Source: Pseudomonadota bacterium (GTDB lineage: Bacteria > Pseudomonadota > Alphaproteobacteria > Rhizobiales > Beijerinckiaceae). From it: a stretch of DNA of 12,214 bases. The translations under genes were made by a program, and so were the position numbers. This document shows positions 7,655-12,214 of this stretch, in pieces (the stretch's first letter is position 1; each line of letters starts with the position of its first letter). Location: contig JAEWKP010000296.1 in the NCBI GenBank assembly GCA_023393655.1, positions 1 to 12,214 of the forward strand. Reading direction: 5' to 3'. The notes beneath the pieces are model-generated. The model did no database searches. It was not told the DNA's origin and saw only the letters and a list, made by a program, of their open reading frames with translations.

Positions 7655-8415
7655 CAATAGCTCCCACGCGGCGCGACATCGGGCCCAGCGCCCTCAATAG
7701 CGGTGACGAGCGCGCCATAGAGGCCGCTGGCGCCGAAGCGGAAGGTCGTGGGCGAAACCCAATCCTCCCCCATGATCGCATCGGCAAGGTCGAGATAACG
7801 CGTGGCATCGGCCAATGTCCGGATGCCGCCCGACGGCTTCAGCCCGACGGGGCGGCCCATTTCCGCGATGACACTGAGCATCACGCGGGCTGCCGGGATG
7901 CTGGCCGAATTCGCGGTCTTGCCGGTCGAGGTCTTGATGAAATCGGCACCGGCCGCGATGGCGAGCTCGGCCGTCGTCCTGACCTTGTCGAGATTGGGAT
8001 ATTCGCCGGTTTCCAGAATGACCTTCAGGCGCCGCTCGTCGCAGAGCATCTTGACGTTGCGCACCATCGCGGCCGCCGCGGTGGTGTGGCCCGCGAGAAC
8101 CGCCCGCCAGGGCAGGACGAGGTCGATCTCGTCGGCACCGGCGGCGAGTGCCTCCTCCGTCTCGCGCATCGCCGGGGCGATCGGCGTGTCGCCATCAGGA
8201 AAGTTGACGACCGTCGCGATGCGGACGGGGCCGTCGCCGAGCTCGGCGCGCGCCGTCGCGACGAAGCGCGGCCACAGGCACACCGCAGCGACTGGCACTG
8301 GCCCCGACACGGCACGCCGGCAGAGGTCGCGGGTGCCCACTTCCGTCGCATCGTCGGCAAGATCGGTGAGGTCGAGCAGCGCGAGCGCGCGCCTGGCGAG
8401 ATCGGCATCGGACAT
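7654..8415 (-). CDS. deoC: Deoxyribose-phosphate aldolase
   Basis: Class I aldolase that splits 2-deoxyribose 5-phosphate into glyceraldehyde 3-phosphate and acetaldehyde. The 253 residues match the E. coli-type DeoC (259). The catalytic residues are easy to place: D98 in EIDLVLPWRA, the Schiff-base lysine K161 in DFIKTSTGK, and the second lysine K193 in GLKPSGGIRT. KVILETGEYPN (131-141) is another conserved strand. It begins at ATG 8415, three bases after the TAA of the purine nucleoside phosphorylase gene, with CGGAG about 9 nt before the start, and ends overlapping the deoA start by one base. It supplies the last carbon-yielding step for deoxynucleosides imported and phosphorolysed by its neighbours, provided a phosphopentomutase elsewhere converts deoxyribose 1-phosphate to the 5-phosphate. 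Confidence 0.97.
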
Positions 8416-8418
8416 GGC

Positions 8419-9228
8419 TTACAACTCCGACAGGAAGGCGCGCAGCAGGCGCCTGAGCGCCCCCGCAGCGAGGCCCGCGACATCGCGGGTCTCGGTATGG
8501 TGCGGCGTGCCGCCATGCAGGCCTGCGCCCATGTTGGTGACGATCGACAGGCCGGCGACGCGCAGGCCGTGGCGGCGCGCCAGGATCACCTCCGGCACGG
8601 TCGACATGCCCACGAGATCGGCGCCTAAAACCTTCGCCATGCGGATTTCGGCCGGCGTCTCGAAGCTCGGCCCGGTGAACCACATATAGACGCCTTCGCC
8701 GAGCGGCAGCGCCGCCTTTTCGGCCGCGCGCCTGAAGCGGCCGCGCAGATGCGGGTCATAGGCATCGACCATCGGCACGAAGCGGCCGTCGCCCCTGTCG
8801 CCGATCAGCGGATTGGGGCCGTTCAGGTTGATATGGTCGGTGATCAGCGCAAGGCTGCCGGGACGCATCTCCGCCGAGAGCGAGCCCGCCGCATTGGTCA
8901 GGACGAGCGGCGGCGAGCCGAAGGCGGTGAGCACGCCGAGCGGAACCCGCATCACCGTAGAATCGCCGCCCTCGTAGTAATGGGCGCGGCCCTGGTAGAT
9001 CAGCACCTTGCGGCCGTGCAGCGTGCCATAGCAGAGCTGGCGGGCATGGCCGGAGACCTCGCCGCGCGGAAAGCCGGGCAATTCGGCATAGGGGATACGC
9101 ACGGCATGCTCGATATCCTCGGCGACGGCGCCGAGCCCCGTGCCGAGCACGATCGCGCAATCGATCGCATCGACGCCGCGGTCCGTCAGGATGGACGCCA
9201 CCGCGTCAAGGGCCGGATCGGCCGCCAT
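8419..9228 (-). CDS. punA: Purine nucleoside phosphorylase, trimeric (high-molecular-mass) type
   Basis: Cleaves inosine, guanosine and their deoxy forms with phosphate to free base and (deoxy)ribose 1-phosphate. The 269 residues have the PNP/MTAP-family marks: IVLGTGLG (26-33) for phosphate, GRAHYYEG (80-87), LTNAAGSL (110-117), MWFTGPSFETPAEI (182-195) and VGMSTVPEV (206-214). N232 in VTNMGAG occupies the purine-binding Asn position of the trimeric enzymes. Asn rather than Asp there suggests 6-oxopurines rather than adenosine, though some Asn enzymes take xanthosine. ATG 9228 is preceded by GGGAGAG at about 5 nt. A 36-nt gap, the second largest gap in the operon segment seen here, separates it from cdd; it contains a short GCCGC/GCGGC hairpin of unclear meaning. 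MTA phosphorylase is the main alternative and is less likely given the neighbours. Confidence 0.95.
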   Translation of the reverse strand: MAADPALDAVASILTDRGVDAIDCAIVLGTGLGAVAEDIEHAVRIPYAELPGFPRGEVSGHARQLCYGTLHGRKVLIYQGRAHYYEGGDSTVMRVPLGVLTAFGSPPLVLTNAAGSLSAEMRPGSLALITDHINLNGPNPLIGDRGDGRFVPMVDAYDPHLRGRFRRAAEKAALPLGEGVYMWFTGPSFETPAEIRMAKVLGADLVGMSTVPEVILARRHGLRVAGLSIVTNMGAGLHGGTPHHTETRDVAGLAAGALRRLLRAFLSEL

Positions 9229-9264
9229 GCATGCTCTCCCTTGGCCGCAGCGGGCGGCTCCAAA

Positions 9265-9693
9265 TCACCGCGGCAAATTGGCCGGTCCGAAGGAGGCTGG
9301 CAACAGCTCCTCCAGCGTGAAGCGCGCCCTGATGCCCTCGGGGCCGGCGATCGCAATGGGCGTCTCCGGCGCGGCGAATTCGCGGATGCGCTGGCGGCAG
9401 GCGCCGCAGGGCGTGACCAGCTCGGCGCCCTCGCCGAAGACCAGCACGGCGCGGATCGCGCGGCCACCGGCCGCAATCATCGCCGCGATGGCTCCGGCCT
9501 CGGCGCAGGAGCCGACGGGATAGGCGGCGTTCTCGACATTGCAGCCGACATGGACCGCGCCGTCATCGGCCAGCAGCGCGGCGCCGACCTTGAAGCGCGA
9601 ATAGGGCGCATAGGCGCGCGGCTGGATGGCGGCGGCGGCGGCGAACAGGGCCTCGAAATCGGGATCGGCCGGCAAATCAGCGTTCCTTGACAT
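9265..9693 (-). CDS. cdd: Cytidine deaminase
   Basis: Zinc enzyme converting cytidine and deoxycytidine to uridine and deoxyuridine. The 142 residues correspond to the small tetrameric class. PYSRFKVGAALL (30-41) and GCNVENAAYPVGSCAEAGAI (50-69) lead to the zinc site: C63 and catalytic E65, then C96 and C99 in PCGACRQ. The usual CAERxAI is here CAEAGAI, so the arginine that in the Bacillus enzyme offsets the charge of the three thiolates is missing. The start is debatable. ATG 9693 overlaps the end of the permease gene by 17 nt and has no good ribosome site. A TTG at 9675, one base past the permease stop, has AAGGA 8 nt upstream and would give 136 residues, closer to the family norm. It feeds uridine and deoxyuridine to a downstream phosphorylase. 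Confidence 0.95.
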   Translation of the reverse strand: MSRNADLPADPDFEALFAAAAAIQPRAYAPYSRFKVGAALLADDGAVHVGCNVENAAYPVGSCAEAGAIAAMIAAGGRAIRAVLVFGEGAELVTPCGACRQRIREFAAPETPIAIAGPEGIRARFTLEELLPASFGPANLPR

Positions 9694-10651
9694 AGGGCAG
9701 GCCGGAGGCCCTGGGCGGCGTCGCCTTGCCGATGAAGCCGGCGAGCAGAACGATCGTCATCACATAGGGCAAGGCCTGGATCGCTTCCACCGGAACGAGG
9801 CCGATACCGGGCAATGTCACGCCCTGGAGCCTGATCGCGACCGCGTCGAGCAGGCCGAAGAGCAGGCAGGCGCCGAGCGCGGGCCAGGGCCGCCAATTGG
9901 CGAAGATCACGGCTGCGAGCGCGATGAAGCCGCGTCCCGCCGTCATATGCGGCAGGAAACCGGCGGATTGCGCCACCGCGAGATAAGTGCCGCCGATGCC
10001 GCAGAGCACGCCACAGATCGCAACCGCGCCGTAGCGCAGGCCGGCGACGGAGATACCCGCCGTATCGACCGCTGCCGGATTCTCGCCGACGGCGCGGATG
10101 CGCAGGCCGAAGCGGGTGCGCTTCAGGACGAAGGCCGTGACGAGCACGCAGAGCAGGGCGAGATAGGCCGGCGCGCCATGGCCGGAGACAACCTCGTCAT
10201 AGATCAGGCCGAGCCCCGGCAGGTTTTCGCGCGCCCAGCGGGCGAAGGGCAAGGTGATCTCGCCGAAGCGCGCCGCGCCCTCCAGCGAGGGCGTGCGCCC
10301 GCCCTGCCCGTACCAGGCATTGCCGAGGATGACGGTGAGCCCCGCCGCCAGCATGTTGATGGCGACGCCGGAGACGATCTGGTTGCCGCGCCAGGTGATG
10401 GCGGCGAAGCCATGGACCAGCGCCAGCGCCAAGGCGGCGAGGACACCGGCGCCAAGTCCGACCCAGGCCGAGCCGGAGACGAAGGCCGCGACCGCCGAGG
10501 CGAAGGCGGCGATCAGCATCTTGCCTTCGAGGCCGATATCGACGACGCCAGCCCGCTCCGACCACAAGCCCGCCATGGCCGCGCAGATCAGCGGGATCGA
10601 CAGGCGGATCGTCGAATCGAGGATGACGGCGATGAGCTGGAGCAGGTCCAT
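9677..10651 (-). CDS. Nucleoside-type ABC transporter permease (second permease, NupQ/YufQ-like)
   Basis: Inner-membrane channel subunit of the BPD_transp_2 family, 324 residues with about eight to ten hydrophobic segments. Family marks are ERAGVVDIGLEGKML (32-46), which resembles the NIGLEG motif of this permease group, and FGLRIRAVGENPAAVDTAGI (181-200), the cytoplasmic coupling region facing the ATPase, followed by SGVAIN-type and GRGFIALA segments (239-246). It would pair with the larger permease encoded just before it to form the heterodimeric channel. The ATG overlaps the preceding stop by one base (TGATG), so the two permeases are translationally coupled. Nucleoside specificity comes from the adjacent cdd, punA, deoC and deoA and from similarity to the Bmp/Nup importers. 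The family also contains sugar and other transporters, so the substrate is inferred. Confidence 0.92.
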   Translation of the reverse strand: MDLLQLIAVILDSTIRLSIPLICAAMAGLWSERAGVVDIGLEGKMLIAAFASAVAAFVSGSAWVGLGAGVLAALALALVHGFAAITWRGNQIVSGVAINMLAAGLTVILGNAWYGQGGRTPSLEGAARFGEITLPFARWARENLPGLGLIYDEVVSGHGAPAYLALLCVLVTAFVLKRTRFGLRIRAVGENPAAVDTAGISVAGLRYGAVAICGVLCGIGGTYLAVAQSAGFLPHMTAGRGFIALAAVIFANWRPWPALGACLLFGLLDAVAIRLQGVTLPGIGLVPVEAIQALPYVMTIVLLAGFIGKATPPRASGLPYVKER

Positions 10652-11754
10652 CAGGCCGCTCCCCGGCTGGTGCGCAGCACAACCGCGACGAGCCGGCGGA
10701 AGAGCCCGTCCAACGCCCCGGCGAAGAGGACGAGCACGCCGCCGATGACCACGACCATGTCGCGAGTGATCGCCGGCTTGTCGAAGGAAAGCTCGGCGCC
10801 GCCCTGGTAGAGCACGCCGAAGAGCAGGGCGGCGAGGCCGACCCCGGCCGGGTGGCCACGCCCCATCAGCGCGACAGCGATGCCGACGAAGCCGTAGCCG
10901 GCGGTGAAATCGAGCACGAGCCGGTGCTGGACGCCAAGCGCCTCATTGACCGCGAGCCCGCCGGCCAGTGCACCCGAGATCGCCATCGCGATCATGGTCA
11001 CAGTGGCGGGCGATATGCCGGCATAGGCGGCAGCACGCGGATTGGCGCCGACGGTGCGGATCGCATAGCCCAGCCGCGTGCGCCAGATCAGCAGCCAGAC
11101 GGCGACGAGCGCCATCAGGGCGAGGAAGAAGGCGCTGTTCAATGGAGTCGAGGGCAGTTTCAGGCCGAGCGGCGCGAGCAACTGATGCATCGGCGTCAGG
11201 ATGGCGCCGGCCGGGAAATCCGGCGTCTCGGGCTGCATCGAGCCGGGTTTGCCGATAACCTCGCGCAAGAGATAGACGATCAGCGCCGCGGCGACGAAAT
11301 TCAGCATGATCGTGGTGATGACGACATGACTGCCGCGCTTGGCCTGGAGCCAGCCGGGAATGAAGGCCCAGAGCGCGCCGCCCGCCGCCGCTCCCAGGAT
11401 CGCGAAGGGCGCGGCGAGGAAGCCGGGCAGCGTGGGAAGCGCGAGGCAGACGATCGCCATGGCGATGCCGGCAACCGTCGCCTGCCCCTCGCCGCCGATA
11501 TTGAACAGGCCGGCATGGAAGGCGACGGCGACCGCGAGCCCGGTGAAGATGAAATTCGTGGCATAATAGAGCGTGAAGCCGATGCCCTCGGTGCTGCCGA
11601 GCGCGCCTCGCAGCAACAGGGCGGTCGCCTCCAGCGGGTTCTCGCCGATTCCAATGACGACGAGCCCGGCGACGAGCAAGGCCGCCGCGACCGAGACAAG
11701 CGGGACGAGGGCGGTGTCGGCCCAGCGGGGGAGTTCGACGGGGGCAGCGCTCAT
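10651..11754 (-). CDS. Nucleoside-type ABC transporter permease (first permease, NupP/YufP-like)
   Basis: This BPD_transp_2 inner-membrane subunit has 367 residues. It has a long N-terminal segment with one helix (about 16-38) ahead of the core, which distinguishes the larger permease of this pair. Visible marks are TGLAVAVAFHAGLFNIGGEGQ (71-91) and LGYAIRTVGANPRAAAYAGI (228-247), the coupling loop, then SGALAGGLAVNEALG and GYGFVGIAVALMGRG (287-300). ATG 11754 is chosen because GGAG lies 5 nt upstream; the open frame continues to 11856 but those codons lie inside an intergenic palindrome. It ends sharing one base with the next permease. The 127 nt separating it from the ATPase gene hold a REPIN-like element whose left end abuts the ribosome site, so expression relative to the ATPase may be adjusted there. 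Confidence 0.92.
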   Translation of the reverse strand: MSAAPVELPRWADTALVPLVSVAAALLVAGLVVIGIGENPLEATALLLRGALGSTEGIGFTLYYATNFIFTGLAVAVAFHAGLFNIGGEGQATVAGIAMAIVCLALPTLPGFLAAPFAILGAAAGGALWAFIPGWLQAKRGSHVVITTIMLNFVAAALIVYLLREVIGKPGSMQPETPDFPAGAILTPMHQLLAPLGLKLPSTPLNSAFFLALMALVAVWLLIWRTRLGYAIRTVGANPRAAAYAGISPATVTMIAMAISGALAGGLAVNEALGVQHRLVLDFTAGYGFVGIAVALMGRGHPAGVGLAALLFGVLYQGGAELSFDKPAITRDMVVVIGGVLVLFAGALDGLFRRLVAVVLRTSRGAA

Positions 11755-11764
11755 AGGGGCTCCG

Positions 11765-11853
11765 TCATGCTCGCCCTTGTGGCGAGCATCCACGTCTCGA
11801 ACACAGCCTTCGACCGGCGAAGACGTGGATGGTCGGGACAAGCCCGACCATGA
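11765..11853. repeat. REPIN-like composite palindrome between ATPase and permease genes
   Basis: Two inverted 33-nt arms (11765-11797 and 11821-11853) flank a 23-nt spacer. Each arm contains its own hairpin: ATGCTCGCC-CTTGT-GGCGAGCAT (11767-11789) and ATGGTCGGG-ACAAG-CCCGACCAT (11829-11851). An additional 11-bp pairing, CATCCACGTCT with AGACGTGGATG, joins the arms across the spacer. When one arm is reverse-complemented, the arms differ at six positions, all inside the hairpins. Every change is matched by its partner, so pairing is preserved. This is the layout of a REP doublet (REPIN). The ATGGTCGGG core is, from memory, common between genes in Hyphomicrobiales. It fills most of the 127-nt gap. 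It could act as an mRNA-stabilising or attenuating structure. Confidence 0.85.
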
Positions 11854-11881
11854 CAAGAGGCATGCCGCGCAAGATGCCGCA

Positions 11882-12214
11882 TCACGCAGCCTCGTCTGTC
11901 ACGCCGGCCATCAGCAGGCCGAGATCGCGCTCGTCAGCCGCCTCGGCGACGCGCTCGCCGGTGATCCGGCCGCCGCATAGCGCGATGATCCGGTCGGATA
12001 GCGCCATCACCTCTTCAAGCTCGACCGAGACGAGCAGGATCGCGACGCCTTGATCGCGCAACGCCACCAGCCGGCGATGGATGAACTCGATCGCGCCGAT
12101 ATCGACGCCGCGCGTCGGCTGTCCGACGAGCAGCACCTTCGGGCCGCGCTCGATCTCGCGAGCAAGCACGATCTTCTGCTGATTGCCGCCCGAGAACTTC
12201 GCCGTCTTCAGCGC
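11882..12214 (-). CDS. ABC transporter ATP-binding protein, sugar/nucleoside type (C-terminal part only)
   Basis: The frame is open to the right edge, so only the last 110 residues of an approximately 500-residue double-ATPase are present. The fragment belongs to the second nucleotide-binding domain. The ABC signature is FSGGNQQK (residues 7-14 of the fragment), followed by VLLVGQPTRGVDIGA for Walker B and D-loop, and ILLVSVELEEVMALSDRI, the switch region. The QQK signature and PTRGVD are typical of the RbsA/MglA/YufO class that serves BPD_transp_2 permeases. It energises the two permeases encoded downstream in the same operon, probably for nucleoside import. The substrate-binding lipoprotein (BmpA/YufN-like) is expected beyond the window. 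GTG 12169 lies within the protein and is not a real start. Confidence 0.93.
   Translation of the reverse strand, partial: ALKTAKFSGGNQQKIVLAREIERGPKVLLVGQPTRGVDIGAIEFIHRRLVALRDQGVAILLVSVELEEVMALSDRIIALCGGRITGERVAEAADERDLGLLMAGVTDEAA

Noticed and set aside
9244..9258. Short hairpin GCCGC/GCGGC between punA and cdd
   Set aside because: Five base pairs in GC-rich sequence is close to chance expectation, and no T-tract follows.
9626..10810. 394-codon plus-strand frame opposite the permease genes
   Set aside because: Same reason: antisense of membrane-protein codons gives a charged, repetitive translation with no recognisable domain.

Overview
The window is GC-rich, densely packed bacterial chromosome. 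It most likely comes from an alphaproteobacterium of the Hyphomicrobiales (Bosea/Methylobacterium-like). That placement is inference. It rests on base composition, on the DUF2244-nth divergent pair, on an AraD1-type sugar-acid hydrolase, and on an intergenic palindrome built around ATGGTCGGG/CCCGACCAT, which I recall as abundant in that order. No phage, plasmid, CRISPR, tRNA or rRNA sequence is visible.

Left part (1-5384), genes alternating in strand. In order: the 3' half of a fumarylacetoacetate-hydrolase-family (AraD1-like) gene (+); a large unnamed polytopic membrane protein with a GT-C glycosyltransferase-like N-terminus (+); an Ada-type O6-alkylguanine-DNA alkyltransferase fused to an AraC helix-turn-helix (-); a class I SAM methyltransferase (+); a DUF2244 membrane protein (-); and endonuclease III, nth (+). 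Two DNA-repair genes, ada-like and nth, lie about 1.3 kb apart. Convergent pairs are separated by only 9, 6 and 3 nt (the last against the operon below). The two divergent pairs start from a 111-nt gap (ada-like/methyltransferase) and a 20-nt gap (DUF2244/nth). The 20-nt gap holds a symmetric pair of overlapping -10 hexamers.

Right part (5388-12214), one operon on the minus strand, transcribed from the right edge leftward. Order: sugar-type ABC ATPase (3' end only), two BPD_transp_2 permeases, cytidine deaminase, purine nucleoside phosphorylase, deoxyribose-phosphate aldolase, thymidine phosphorylase, and a GhrA-type 2-hydroxyacid dehydrogenase. Stops and starts overlap or nearly touch at most junctions. 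The logic is nucleoside uptake (BmpA/NupABC-type importer) followed by deamination, phosphorolysis and cleavage of deoxyribose 5-phosphate to glyceraldehyde 3-phosphate and acetaldehyde. Phosphopentomutase is not in the window. The GhrA-like reductase at the distal end is an unexpected passenger.

The most notable non-coding items are: a REPIN-like element (11765-11853) between the ATPase and first permease, whose two arms differ only by compensatory changes; the symmetric, probably leaderless DUF2244/nth promoter; and two perfect or near-perfect dyads upstream of the membrane-protein gene and the ada-like gene. I found no clearly new multi-gene system. The operon and repair genes are recognisable families.
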